Assembly (NCBI GenBank): GCA_035759925.1
Contig: DASTTY010000073.1
Coordinates: forward strand, 1-64,000
Reading direction: 5' to 3'
From: RHKX01 sp035759925
Lineage (GTDB): Bacteria; Actinomycetota; Thermoleophilia; Solirubrobacterales; 70-9
Length of the DNA stretch: 64,000 nt
Program-made: the position numbers and the translations under genes
Shown: piece after piece, positions 34,877 through 43,443 of the stretch
Layout: each line of letters opens with the position of its first letter
Position numbering within the stretch: the first letter of the stretch is position 1
The notes under the pieces: model-generated
Told to the model about the DNA's origin: nothing
Databases searched by the model: none
The model's input: the letters and a program-made list of their open reading frames with translations, nothing else

Positions 34877-35749
34877 GTGAGCGGTGCATCGCGGCTGGTT
34901 GCTCTCGTGACGCTCGGCTGCTGCCTGGCGACGGCGGCGATCGTCCCCGTCGAGGCCGGCTCCGAGCAGATCGCGGGAAAACCGGTCGGCGACCGGAACC
35001 CGTGCGGCGTCCCGAAGATCCGCAAGGAGCGGCGGCTGCTCTGCCCGGACCTGGCGATGGCGCGTCCCGCCGACCTCGAGGGCGACAAGAAGGGCGGCGT
35101 GCGGATCCTCCGCGCTCAGAACTCGATCGACAACATCGGCCGCGGCCCGGCCGAGCTCCACGGTCACAAGACCGGCCCGCGCGGCATGCGCGCCTCCCAG
35201 CGGGTCGAGAAGAAGGGGAAGGGGACCGCCAAGTTCCACACCGGAGCCCGCCTCTACTTCAAGCGGATCCCCGGGCAGGGCCGCTACTGGAAGTTCCACA
35301 ACGCCGCCCGCTTCGAGCTCTGGAGCCTCGACCGCCACGGGCACCGGAAGCGGTTCGTCACGACCGGGCCGAAGCAGAGCTACTGCCTGCGCGACCTCGA
35401 CCACACCCATCCCGGGCTGCCGCACTCGCCGTCGGGCCCGGTCTATCCGTCCTGCAGCCAGGACCCGACCCGCCGCCACGTCACGCTCGGGACCAGCGTC
35501 GGCTGGTCCGACGTCTATCCGTCGAGCTACCACGAGCAATACGTGAAGCTGAACCGGATCCGCGGTCGCGGCTGCTACTCGCTCGTCCAGATCGCCGACC
35601 CGAAGGACAAGATCCTCGAGCTCGATGAGAAGAACAACGCGGCCGCCGCGATCGTCTACCTGACCCGGAACGGGCGCTACCGCCCGAATCGCTGCGACGA
35701 CGTCCGCGACCGCGGGCTGCCCCGCAGCGCCTCCTACCACCGGTTCTAA
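34877..35749 (+). CDS. Secreted lysyl-oxidase-like protein
   Basis: A 290-residue exported protein with a signal peptide (1-28). The order of blocks SIDNIGRGPAELHG, RYWKFHNAARFELW, GPKQSYCLRD, YPSCSQDP, LGTSVGWSDVYPSSYHEQYV and LELDEKNNAAAAIVYL matches the bacterial lysyl oxidase family (PF01186-like). The Lys of GPKQSYCLRD and a Tyr in SDVY could be the quinone cofactor pair, but the copper-binding HxHxH stretch is reduced to one His. It may therefore be structural and not an oxidase. Starts at GTG, probably leaderless. Confidence 0.75.
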   Translation: MSGASRLVALVTLGCCLATAAIVPVEAGSEQIAGKPVGDRNPCGVPKIRKERRLLCPDLAMARPADLEGDKKGGVRILRAQNSIDNIGRGPAELHGHKTGPRGMRASQRVEKKGKGTAKFHTGARLYFKRIPGQGRYWKFHNAARFELWSLDRHGHRKRFVTTGPKQSYCLRDLDHTHPGLPHSPSGPVYPSCSQDPTRRHVTLGTSVGWSDVYPSSYHEQYVKLNRIRGRGCYSLVQIADPKDKILELDEKNNAAAAIVYLTRNGRYRPNRCDDVRDRGLPRSASYHRF

Positions 35750-35760
35750 CCTTCCCCCCG

Positions 35761-36333
35761 ATGAGGGAAATCTTCGGACCACCGCTGCGCGCCGCCGGCT
35801 GGACGGCGCTGATCGCCGCGATCGCTTTCCTCCTGCTCCGGCCGCCGTCGCTCGACGGCCTCGCGGGTCTCGTCGCGATCGTCGCCGGCGCCGCCGTGAT
35901 CATCGTCGTCACCGCGTGGCTGACGACGAAGCTGGCCGGCGAGGAGATGCCCGAGCACGAGTTCCGCCGGCTCGTCGACCGCAGCGACGCCCTCGCCGCG
36001 CTGCCGCCGCCCGATCAGCCGCCGAGCGAGTTCGACGAGCTCGTCATCGAGGCGCTCGACGAGCTGCCGCCGGAGTTCCAGGAGCTGCTCGCGACGACCC
36101 CGGTCACGGTCTCCAACCGGGGCGAGGAGTTCCACGCCTACGGCCAGTACATCGGCGGGACGATGGCCCGCGACGTCTATCCCGACCACATCGTCGTCTA
36201 CCGCGACACGCTCGAGCGCGACTTCGGCCACGATCCGGACCTGCTCCGCGCCCAGGTCGTCCGCACGGTCCGCCACGAGCTCGCCCATCACATCGGCTGG
36301 GACGAGCGCGGGGTCCGTGATCTCGGGCTCTGA
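35761..36333 (+). CDS. Membrane-anchored zincin-like metallopeptidase
   Basis: A 190-residue protein with two hydrophobic segments near the N terminus (about 12-28 and 35-57) and a C-terminal zincin domain of the PF06262/DUF1025 type. The zinc site is VRHELAHHIGWDERGVRDLGL, with HExxH modified to HELAHH and a downstream Asp. The usual family member is about 120 residues without membrane segments, so the fusion is a local feature. Overlaps the next gene by 17 bases. Confidence 0.8.
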   Translation: MREIFGPPLRAAGWTALIAAIAFLLLRPPSLDGLAGLVAIVAGAAVIIVVTAWLTTKLAGEEMPEHEFRRLVDRSDALAALPPPDQPPSEFDELVIEALDELPPEFQELLATTPVTVSNRGEEFHAYGQYIGGTMARDVYPDHIVVYRDTLERDFGHDPDLLRAQVVRTVRHELAHHIGWDERGVRDLGL

Positions 36334-37156
36334 GCGGCCGGCGCGCGCGCTGCCGATCGCCCGCCGCCGCATCGATCCCGACCGCGAGCGCCGGCGCCCC
36401 GACCGCGTTCTGCGCCTGCTCGACGACCCGGTCGTCGCGCTGCTTCCCTGGTTCGCCTTCACGTTCCTGCTCGAGCCGATGACGTTCATCGGCGCCTCGC
36501 TAGTCGCCTTCGCGCTGAGCGGGTTGCTCGTGTTCGCGACCTGGATGCGCGGCTCCGACCCGCGCGTCTTCGAGGTCTCCGACGCCGTCCTCTTCGGTCT
36601 GATCGTCGCGATCGCCCTGCTCCGCGAGCCCTCCTCGCAGTCGTGGCTCTCCGACCACGCCGATGCCGTCTCGAACGTGGTCCTGACGATCATCGCCTTC
36701 GTCTCGCTCGCTACCGGAAGCCCGTTCACCGCCCAGTACACGGAGATCCGCTTCGCCGGCACCGACGAGCGCCTGCTCGCGCGGCTCGACCGCGAGTCGA
36801 CGCTGATCTGGGGGATCGCGCTGGCGATCACGAGCCTGGTCGCGATCTACGGGGAGTGGATCCTCGACCAGCAGACGAACCTCTGGACCGCCTGGATCCT
36901 GCAGACGGCGCCGCTGATCGTCGCCCTCGACCTGACGCTATGGATCGACCGCCGGACCATCGCCCGCGCAGCCGACGCCCCCGAGCTCGAGCCGCGCCCC
37001 GCCGTCCTCGCCCGCGACCTGCTCGCCTGGCTGCTTCCGATCGGCGTCCTCAGCCTCGTCTTCGACGGTGGGCCGCCGGCGCTCGGCTGGACGCTGGTCG
37101 CGATCGGCATCGCCGGTCCCGCGATCGCCTGGGCGGCACTGATCCGGCACCGGTAG
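36317..37156 (+). CDS. Polytopic membrane protein of unknown function
   Basis: A 279-residue protein starting at GTG inside the preceding gene. After an Arg-rich cytoplasmic N terminus it has about seven hydrophobic segments. There are no catalytic motifs I recognise; ITSLVAIYGEWILDQ and FVSLATGSPFTAQYTE are the best conserved-looking stretches. Translational coupling suggests a link with the membrane zincin. Confidence 0.65.
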   Translation: MISGSERPARALPIARRRIDPDRERRRPDRVLRLLDDPVVALLPWFAFTFLLEPMTFIGASLVAFALSGLLVFATWMRGSDPRVFEVSDAVLFGLIVAIALLREPSSQSWLSDHADAVSNVVLTIIAFVSLATGSPFTAQYTEIRFAGTDERLLARLDRESTLIWGIALAITSLVAIYGEWILDQQTNLWTAWILQTAPLIVALDLTLWIDRRTIARAADAPELEPRPAVLARDLLAWLLPIGVLSLVFDGGPPALGWTLVAIGIAGPAIAWAALIRHR

Positions 37157-37223
37157 CGGGCTGCTCAGCCACCTCATCGCAGCGATGCCGGCTCGGGCCG
37201 GCGTAGCCGGGCGCTTCAGCCCC

Positions 37224-38078
37224 TCATCCGGTCGTCCCTTCGATGACCCGGATCAGCCCCGCACCGGGATCGCCGCGGACCGCGACGGCGGCAGGGTGCC
37301 GGTCGCCCCGGTGGAGGAGGGCATCGTCGAAGCCGGCCTCGACCAGCCGGGCGGTGGCCTCGTTCTCATCGCTGAAGTGGGGGTGCACCCGCCCGCGGAC
37401 GAAGACCGAGAGTGCCCGGTTGAAGGCCTCCTCGACGGGATCGCGGCCGGGTCCGGCGAGTCGCAGGTCGGCGAGGTAGAGCCCGCTCGGGAACCGGCGG
37501 AGGGCCGCTGCAGCGCGCTGCCAGAAAGCGATGACGTCGGCGTCACCGAGGTAGATCAGCAGGCCCTCGGTGACGATCGCGGTGCCGACCGCCGGATCGA
37601 GCGTCGCTGCAATGGAGGCGAGGCTCGCATCGCCCTCCTCGCGGAGGACATCGACCTCGAGGACCCGGTGACGCTCCGAGAGCGATCCGATCCGCTCGAG
37701 TGCTTCGCGCTTGCGCCGCGCCATCGCCGGCAGGTCGGCCTCGACGTACGTGAGGTCCTCGCCCCAGCGCTTCGCGAAGCGCCAGCCCCGCGGCGACATC
37801 CCGCAGGCGGGCTCGATCACTTGGCCGATGACGCCGGCCTCGATCGCATCCTCGAGCCGCCGGTCGATGATCCGGTGGCGAGCGATCAGAAGGCCCTCCA
37901 GCGTCGGCCCGCCGAGGGCCCGGCTCACGGCCATCGGCGGTCGCAGGGCGTCGAAGAACAGGCGTCCCTGCCAGGTCGCGAGCTCGGGATGGGAGAGCCC
38001 GTTCCGGACCCAGGTCTGGCCCGTGTAGTGGGCGGTCGGGCTGACCGCGTCCGGCCCGCGGGCGACGCCGATGCTCAT
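37224..38078 (-). CDS. Leucine carboxyl methyltransferase-family protein
   Basis: A 284-residue SAM-dependent methyltransferase of the LCM/Tcmp type. VIEPACGMSPRGWRF is the SAM loop, YVEADLPAMARRKREAL the acidic-loop block, and IVTEGLLIYL the family signature. Such bacterial proteins methylate carboxyl groups of polyketides or unknown acids. It lies alone, convergent with the membrane protein gene; the substrate is not deducible. Confidence 0.8.
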   Translation of the reverse strand: MSIGVARGPDAVSPTAHYTGQTWVRNGLSHPELATWQGRLFFDALRPPMAVSRALGGPTLEGLLIARHRIIDRRLEDAIEAGVIGQVIEPACGMSPRGWRFAKRWGEDLTYVEADLPAMARRKREALERIGSLSERHRVLEVDVLREEGDASLASIAATLDPAVGTAIVTEGLLIYLGDADVIAFWQRAAAALRRFPSGLYLADLRLAGPGRDPVEEAFNRALSVFVRGRVHPHFSDENEATARLVEAGFDDALLHRGDRHPAAVAVRGDPGAGLIRVIEGTTG

Positions 38079-38111
38079 CGCTCGATCGCTCGTCAGCGGC
38101 TGGGCGCGCGC

Positions 38112-38492
38112 TCAGCGGGGACGGTTCCGGCGCTGCCGCTCGCGGCGCCGCTGCGTTCCCCGCTCCGGCGCCTCCGCAGGCGGGTTGCCCGCGGCGGCCC
38201 GCGGCTGCCCGATCTGCTCAGCGTGGCCGCTGCGCCGGAGGACGAAGCTCGCGATCGCGAGGATGATCATCGTCCCGATGATCGCGCTGACGATCCCGCC
38301 GAGGTCGAAGACGTCGTCGTCGCCGATCCCGAGCCACTTCGTGAAGATCACCCAGCCGAGCGCTGCGCCGCAGAGGCCGAGCACGGTCGAGAGCGCCCAC
38401 GACCGCCAGCCGCGCATCGAGCTGAAGACGTCCGGCATCAGCAGGCGTGCAATCGCGCCGGCCAGGAATCCGAGGATGAGTGCGCCGATCAC
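38112..38492 (-). CDS. GlsB/YeaQ/YmgE-family membrane protein
   Basis: A 126-residue protein with three membrane segments. MIGALILGFLAGAIARLLMPD, LSTVLGLCGAALGWVIF and GGIVSAIIGTMIIL are family hallmarks (transglycosylase-associated, stress-linked). A 40-residue Arg/Pro-rich tail is added at the C terminus. The GTG start is preceded by GGGAGG. Divergent from the cyclase gene. Confidence 0.85.
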   Translation of the reverse strand: MIGALILGFLAGAIARLLMPDVFSSMRGWRSWALSTVLGLCGAALGWVIFTKWLGIGDDDVFDLGGIVSAIIGTMIILAIASFVLRRSGHAEQIGQPRAAAGNPPAEAPERGTQRRRERQRRNRPR

Positions 38493-38532
38493 GTTGACCT
38501 CCCTGTTGGCATTGACGATCCTGGTTTGAGCT

Positions 38533-38538
38533 TATCCT
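38533..38538 (+). promoter_or_regulatory. -10 element (TATCCT) of the cyclase gene
   Basis: TATCCT precedes the ATG at 38548 by 9 bases with no ribosome binding site. TTGACG at 38512-38517 could be the -35 at a short 15-base spacing. Confidence 0.4.
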
Positions 38539-38547
38539 CGTCCTGCC

Positions 38548-39825
38548 ATGGAGCTTCGCCTCCGCAGGATGATGAGCAGGCTCCCCGGCTGGCTGCAGCG
38601 GCTCGTCGACGTCGGCTCGCTGCCCTCGGACTCCGAGGAGGCGCGGCTGCAGAAGTCCGTCCTCGTCCTCTCGGCGATGCTGATGGCCGCACTCAGCTCG
38701 ATCTGGGTGGCCACCTACCTGATCCTCGGGCTTCCCGGGTCGGCGGCGATCCCGTTCGTCTACCAGCTCGCCTCGGCGGCGAGCATCGTCGCCTTCGCGA
38801 AGTGGCGCCGGTTCGTCCTCTTCCGCCGCAGCCAGCTGCTGATGAGCCTCGTCTTCCCGTTCCTGCTCCAGTGGAGCCTCGGCGGCTTCGAGAACAGCTC
38901 CGCCGTCTGCCTCTGGGGGCTCACCTCGCCGCTCGGCGCGCTGCTGTTCCTCGGCGCGCGCCAGTCGATCCCGTGGTTCGGCGGCTTCGCCGGGCTCGTC
39001 GCGCTCTCGGCGGCGCTGGACTCGTCGATCGCCGACTCCGCGCCCGACATCCCCCAGGGCGTCGTGATCGCCTTCTTCGCCCTCAACCTGCTCGGGGTCG
39101 CGACCACCGCGTACGTCCTCCAGCAGTATTTCGTCCGGGCCCGCGAGCGCGCGCTGGCCGAGCTCGCGCGCCAGCACCGGGCGCTCGAGCTCGAGCAGGA
39201 GAAGTCGGAGCGTCTGCTCCTCAACGTGCTTCCGGAGCCGGTCGCGGCGCGGCTCAAGGAGCAGGAGGGCGTGATCGCCGACAACTTCGACGACGTGACG
39301 GTGCTGTTCGCGGACATCGTCGACTTCACGCCGCTCGCCGAAAGGATGCCGGCCGCGGAGCTGGTCGCACTGCTGGACCGGATCTTCGCGAGCTGGGACG
39401 AGCTCGCTGCCGAGTCGGGGGCCGAGAAGATCAAGACGATCGGTGACGCCTACATGGTCGCCGCCGGCGTTCCGGTGGCGCGCGACGACCACGCCGAGGC
39501 GGTCGCCGCTCTGGCGCTCGCGATGATCCCCGCGGTCGAGCGCTGCACACCGGACGGCGGGGCCCCGCTCGAAGTTCGGATCGGGATCGCGACCGGCCCG
39601 GTCGTCGCCGGCGTCATCGGCCGCTCGAAGTTCATCTACGACCTCTGGGGCGACACCGTCAACACCGCCAGCAGGATGGAGTCGCATGCCGTGCCCGGCT
39701 CGATCCAGGTGACCGAGCCGACCTACGAGCGGCTCCGCGGGCGCTTCGTGCTGCGCCGCCGCGGCACGATCGAGGTCAAGGGGAAGGCGGCGATGCCCAG
39801 CTACCTGCTGATCGGACCGCGATAG
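38548..39825 (+). CDS. Membrane class III adenylate cyclase
   Basis: A 425-residue protein with about six N-terminal membrane segments (residues 40-200), a short coiled linker (RERALAELARQHRALELEQEKSERLL) and a class III cyclase domain (about 245-425). Metal aspartates are in FADIVDFTPLAERM and TIGDAYM. Substrate-specifying residues look like Lys (EKIKTIGD) and Asp (YDLWGDTVNTASRMES), as in adenylate cyclases, so ATP to cAMP is predicted. A homodimer is expected. Its TAG stop is part of the next gene's -10 element. Confidence 0.9.
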   Translation: MELRLRRMMSRLPGWLQRLVDVGSLPSDSEEARLQKSVLVLSAMLMAALSSIWVATYLILGLPGSAAIPFVYQLASAASIVAFAKWRRFVLFRRSQLLMSLVFPFLLQWSLGGFENSSAVCLWGLTSPLGALLFLGARQSIPWFGGFAGLVALSAALDSSIADSAPDIPQGVVIAFFALNLLGVATTAYVLQQYFVRARERALAELARQHRALELEQEKSERLLLNVLPEPVAARLKEQEGVIADNFDDVTVLFADIVDFTPLAERMPAAELVALLDRIFASWDELAAESGAEKIKTIGDAYMVAAGVPVARDDHAEAVAALALAMIPAVERCTPDGGAPLEVRIGIATGPVVAGVIGRSKFIYDLWGDTVNTASRMESHAVPGSIQVTEPTYERLRGRFVLRRRGTIEVKGKAAMPSYLLIGPR

Positions 39826-39828
39826 CCT
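39823..39828 (+). promoter_or_regulatory. -10 element (TAGCCT) overlapping the cyclase stop codon
   Basis: TAGCCT begins with the cyclase TAG stop and is followed by 8 bases and the ATG at 39837. The gene would be transcribed from within the end of the cyclase gene as a leaderless mRNA. Confidence 0.4.
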
Positions 39829-39836
39829 CGCCGTCG

Positions 39837-41393
39837 ATGAAGCGCGTCGCGATCGTCGTCCTCGCCGCCATGGCCGCGCTCGCGGCCGCGGCGCCGGCGT
39901 CGGCGTCGCGGCCGTTCCCGAAGGACTTCCTGTGGGGGACGGCGTCGGCGGGATTTCAGAGCGAGGCCGGCGGCACGCCCGCCCACGTGGACCGGCGCAG
40001 CGACTGGTACCAGTTCATCAACGACCCGGGTCTGATCGCCGACGGCGCCGTCAGCGGCGATCCGATCGCCTCGGGCCCAGGCTTCCTGAACGCCTGGCGC
40101 GGCGACCTCGACCGTGCCCGCCGCGACCTCGGCAACAACGCGATCCGGCTCGGCATCGAGTGGAGCCGGATCTTTCCGCGCTCGACCGCGCGGATCCGGA
40201 CCGGGCGGCACGTCTCGATCGCCGAGCTCCGCCGCCTCGACGCCGTTGCCGATCAGTCGGCGGTCCGCCGCTACCGGCGGATCCTCCGCGGCGCCCGCGC
40301 GCGCGGCCTGCAGGTGATGCTGACGCTGAACCACTTCACGCTGCCGATCTGGATCGACGATCCGGCAGCGGTTCGCGCCGCGTTCGCGGGCCGCGACCCC
40401 GACAACCCGGTGATGCCGGAGCTGCACAGGGCCGGCTGGCTGAGCCGCTCGACGGTCGCCGAGTTCCGCAAGTACGCCGCCTACGCGGCCTGGAAGTTCC
40501 GCCGCCAGGTGAACCTCTGGGCAACGCTGAACGAGCCGCTGATCACGGTCTCGCAGGGCTTCGTCTCGATCCCCGGCGTGACCGGGGTGAAGGCGCCGGG
40601 GATCCTCTCCTACACGGCGGCACTGCGGGCGACGAACATCCTCGGCCACGCCAACGCGGTCGCCTACGACGCGATCCACGCCCACGATCCGCGCGCCCGG
40701 GTCGGGATCGTCCAGAACATGGTCGACTGGCGTCCGTACGACCCCGGCAACCCGGCCGACTCCGTCGCCGCGAGCCACGCCGATCAGATCCTCAACCGCG
40801 CCTTCCTCGAGGTCGCCGTCAACGGCTGGTTCGACACGAACGCCGACGGCATCGAGGACCCCGGCGAGGTCCGTCCGCGGCTCCGCGACAAGGCCGACTT
40901 CATCGGCGTCAACCACTACTCGCCCGGGCGCGCGCAGTCGCTCGGGTTCCCGGTGTCGAGCGCGATCCCGCTCTTCGACTTCGTCCCGCACGTCACCTAT
41001 GCCGGTCACGGCAATCCCGGCGGCGAGCCCTGCCCGACCGTCTGCTCGGACTTCGGCTGGGAGATCGACCCATCCGGGCTCCGGCACGTGGTCGAGGAGG
41101 CGGCCTCCTACGGCAAGCCGATCTACGTGACCGAGAACGGGATCGACGACCGCGACGACGACCAGCGCCGCGCCTACATCCGCGGTTACCTCGCGTCGCT
41201 GAGCCGGGCGATCGCCCACGGTGCTGACGTCCGCGGCTACTTCTACTGGTCGCTCACCGACAACTACGAGTGGGCCGAGGGCTACAGCGCCCGCTTCGGC
41301 CTCTACGGCTACCGGCCGAAGTCGCTGCGCCGGATCGAGCGGCCGAGCGCGAAGCTCTACCGGCGGATCGCCCGGACCGGCAGGGTCGGCTGA
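39837..41393 (+). CDS. Secreted glycoside hydrolase family 1 enzyme
   Basis: A 518-residue GH1 (alpha/beta)8-barrel with a signal peptide ending near PASAS. FLWGTASAGFQSEAG starts the domain. The acid/base Glu233 is in ATLNEP and the nucleophile Glu433 in VTENG; both are intact. A beta-glucosidase or beta-galactosidase is likely, but the aglycone is unknown. Being secreted is unusual for GH1. The 3' end overlaps the convergent nitrilase by 37 bases. Confidence 0.9.
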   Translation: MKRVAIVVLAAMAALAAAAPASASRPFPKDFLWGTASAGFQSEAGGTPAHVDRRSDWYQFINDPGLIADGAVSGDPIASGPGFLNAWRGDLDRARRDLGNNAIRLGIEWSRIFPRSTARIRTGRHVSIAELRRLDAVADQSAVRRYRRILRGARARGLQVMLTLNHFTLPIWIDDPAAVRAAFAGRDPDNPVMPELHRAGWLSRSTVAEFRKYAAYAAWKFRRQVNLWATLNEPLITVSQGFVSIPGVTGVKAPGILSYTAALRATNILGHANAVAYDAIHAHDPRARVGIVQNMVDWRPYDPGNPADSVAASHADQILNRAFLEVAVNGWFDTNADGIEDPGEVRPRLRDKADFIGVNHYSPGRAQSLGFPVSSAIPLFDFVPHVTYAGHGNPGGEPCPTVCSDFGWEIDPSGLRHVVEEAASYGKPIYVTENGIDDRDDDQRRAYIRGYLASLSRAIAHGADVRGYFYWSLTDNYEWAEGYSARFGLYGYRPKSLRRIERPSAKLYRRIARTGRVG

Positions 41394-42214
41394 TCGAGCC
41401 AGGCCGGCGGGTCGGCCCCATAGCGCTGGATCTGGTCGAACATCCGCGAGACGCCGGCTAGGCCGAGCTCGCGGACGCGGGTGACCGCATCGAGGTCGAG
41501 GACGTCGGTGATCGTCTCCTCGGCCGCGCCCGACTGGTGGCGGACGATCCCCTCGGGGTCGACGATCAGGCTGCGCCCGAGCCCGGTCGGCGCCGCGGCG
41601 TTGACCGAGACGACGTAGAGCTGGTTGAAGATCGCGTTCGCGCGCGCCATGACGATCTCGGCGGAGCGGTCGCTGGTCGTCGTCAGGCTGACGTGGGCGA
41701 CGACCTCGGCGCCCATGAAGGCGAGCCGGCGGAACGTCTCCGGGAAGCTGCCGTCGTAGCAGATCGCGACGCCGATCCTGGTCAGCCCCGGGATCTCGAA
41801 GGTGACGAGCTCCTCGCCGGGAACGCAGGACTCGTGCGGCTGCCAGGGGAAGGCCTTGCGGTAGGCGGCGACGAGCTCGCCGTCGGGACTGAGGACGGGA
41901 GCGGTGTTGTGGATCGCGCCGCCGGCACCGCGCTCGTAGACCGAGCCGGCGACGATCCAGAGGCCGTGCTCGCGGGCGATCGCGCCGACCCGCTCGGTCA
42001 GCGGCCCCGGGATCTCGACCGCAACCTCTTCCGCGTAGCCGGCGCCCTCGAGCTGGCCGGGGGCCGAGAGGTGGAGCTCGGGGAGGAGGATCAGCTCGAC
42101 GTGGGGAGCGATCGCGCGGGCGACGCCGACCTGCCCGGCGAGGCGGTCGGCGGTCGCCTCCGGGTCGCCCGCGACGGACGCCGTCTGCAGCGCGGCGATC
42201 GAGAGCGTCCGCAT
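41357..42214 (-). CDS. Carbon-nitrogen hydrolase (nitrilase superfamily)
   Basis: A 285-residue amidase. The catalytic triad is Glu in LLPELHLS, Lys in YRKAFPW and Cys in ICYDGSFPE. It resembles the branch with N-carbamoylputrescine amidase and omega-amidase, not true nitrilases. It lies 4 bases after a polyamine-type binding-protein gene in one unit, so amine or amide catabolism is a sensible guess. Confidence 0.83.
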   Translation of the reverse strand: MRTLSIAALQTASVAGDPEATADRLAGQVGVARAIAPHVELILLPELHLSAPGQLEGAGYAEEVAVEIPGPLTERVGAIAREHGLWIVAGSVYERGAGGAIHNTAPVLSPDGELVAAYRKAFPWQPHESCVPGEELVTFEIPGLTRIGVAICYDGSFPETFRRLAFMGAEVVAHVSLTTTSDRSAEIVMARANAIFNQLYVVSVNAAAPTGLGRSLIVDPEGIVRHQSGAAEETITDVLDLDAVTRVRELGLAGVSRMFDQIQRYGADPPAWLDQPTLPVRAIRR

Positions 42215-42218
42215 CGGC

Positions 42219-43373
42219 TCAGCCGGTGAGGACGGCCTCGAAGGCCTTGGTCACGTCGTCGCCGAGCTGGCCGCCGAGCACCGGCTCGAACGTGCAGTTC
42301 TTCGTGTAGCTCGCGCTCGGGAAGATCAGCTGGTTGTCGGCGAGCTCGGGGTCGCGCTTGCGGACGATCGCCTTGACGCCCTTGACCGGCGTCACGTAGT
42401 TGACCCATTCGGCGATGTCGGCCTGGACCTTCGGGTCGTAGACGTAGTTCATCAGCGCCTGGGCGGCCTCGGGGTTGGGGGCGCCGACCGGGATCTCGAG
42501 GCTCGTCGACCAGAGCATGCAGCCCTCCTTCGGCATCACGAACTCGATGTTCGGGTTGTCCGCCTGGAGCTGCACCGCGTCCCCGGACCAGCCGAGCGAT
42601 GCCCAGGCGTCGCCCGACGCGAGCTCGCGGATGTAGTCGTTGCCGGTGAACTTGCGGATCTGCCCGGAGTCGGCGGCTGCCTTGATCTTGTCGACCGCCG
42701 CCATCCACTGCTCGGGCGTCGCCGTGTCGGGATCGATGCCCATGCTCTTCAGCGTCATCGGGACGGTGTCGCGGAGCTCGGTCAGCATCGTGATGTGACC
42801 CTTGTACCTCGGGTCGAACAGATCCGAGATCGAGTCGATGTCCGGGGCCAGGTCCTTGTTGACGATGATCCCGGTCATCCCGCTCTGCCAGGGAACCGTG
42901 AAGTCGCGCTCGGGATCGGCCGACGGGTGGCGCAGCGCCGGGATCAAATTCTTCTCGACGTTCGGGACCGCGCTCGGGTCGATCCGCTGCAGGTAGCCGA
43001 GGTCGTACATCTTCGCCGCCAGCCAGTCGCTGACGGTGATCAGGCTCCGCCCCTCGGAGTCGCCCTCGGCGAGGGTCGGCTGGAGCTTCGCGAAGAAGGC
43101 CTGGTTGTCGTTGATGTCCTCGACGTAGTCGACCTTGACGCCGGTGTCCTGCTCGAAGTTGGCGAGGGTGCCGTTCTTGCCGGGGTCGATGTAGAGCGGC
43201 CAGTTCGACCAGGTCAGCGTCCCGGTCGGGTCGCCGCTCGCCGCGACCGGCGCCGTGGTGCTCGACTGGTCGTTGTTCTCGAGGTCGCCGCATCCGGCAG
43301 CGAGGACGGCGAGGGCGAGGAGTGCGAGCAGCAGGCCACGGGTCGGCGACGAGGGCCATTCTTTGAAGTGCAT
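42219..43373 (-). CDS. Polyamine-type ABC transporter substrate-binding lipoprotein
   Basis: A 384-residue PotD/PotF-like periplasmic-binding protein. The lipobox LAAGC ends a hydrophobic signal, and LTWSNWPLYID starts the mature domain as in PotD. NFEQDTGVKVDYVEDINDN and VPWQSGMTGIIVN are family-like. No permease or ATPase gene accompanies it here. The ATG lies inside a perfect 23-base palindrome, and TAGTTT is 6 bases upstream. Divergent from a TetR gene, its likely regulator. Confidence 0.85.
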   Translation of the reverse strand: MHFKEWPSSPTRGLLLALLALAVLAAGCGDLENNDQSSTTAPVAASGDPTGTLTWSNWPLYIDPGKNGTLANFEQDTGVKVDYVEDINDNQAFFAKLQPTLAEGDSEGRSLITVSDWLAAKMYDLGYLQRIDPSAVPNVEKNLIPALRHPSADPERDFTVPWQSGMTGIIVNKDLAPDIDSISDLFDPRYKGHITMLTELRDTVPMTLKSMGIDPDTATPEQWMAAVDKIKAAADSGQIRKFTGNDYIRELASGDAWASLGWSGDAVQLQADNPNIEFVMPKEGCMLWSTSLEIPVGAPNPEAAQALMNYVYDPKVQADIAEWVNYVTPVKGVKAIVRKRDPELADNQLIFPSASYTKNCTFEPVLGGQLGDDVTKAFEAVLTG

Positions 43374-43381
43374 TCAAAGAA
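43359..43381. promoter_or_regulatory. Perfect palindrome over the binding-protein start codon
   Basis: TTCTTTGAA (43359-43367) and TTCAAAGAA (43373-43381) are perfect 9-base arms around GTGCA. The start codon of the lipoprotein gene lies inside and the -10 hexamer TAGTTT (43380-43385) touches its edge. It is the best candidate operator for the divergent TetR regulator. Confidence 0.6.
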
Positions 43382-43426
43382 ACTATCCGCGCACAACCGC
43401 GGCGTCAAGGCGGTTCCTCCGATTGC

Positions 43427-43441
43427 TCGAATACGATTCGA
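43427..43441. promoter_or_regulatory. Inverted repeat overlapping the TetR gene -10
   Basis: TCGAAT-ACG-ATTCGA (6-base arms, 3-base centre) ends 2 bases before the TetR ATG at 43444. It includes TACGAT (43432-43437), a likely -10 with 6 bases to the start. This geometry fits autorepression. Confidence 0.5.
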
Positions 43442-43443
43442 TC

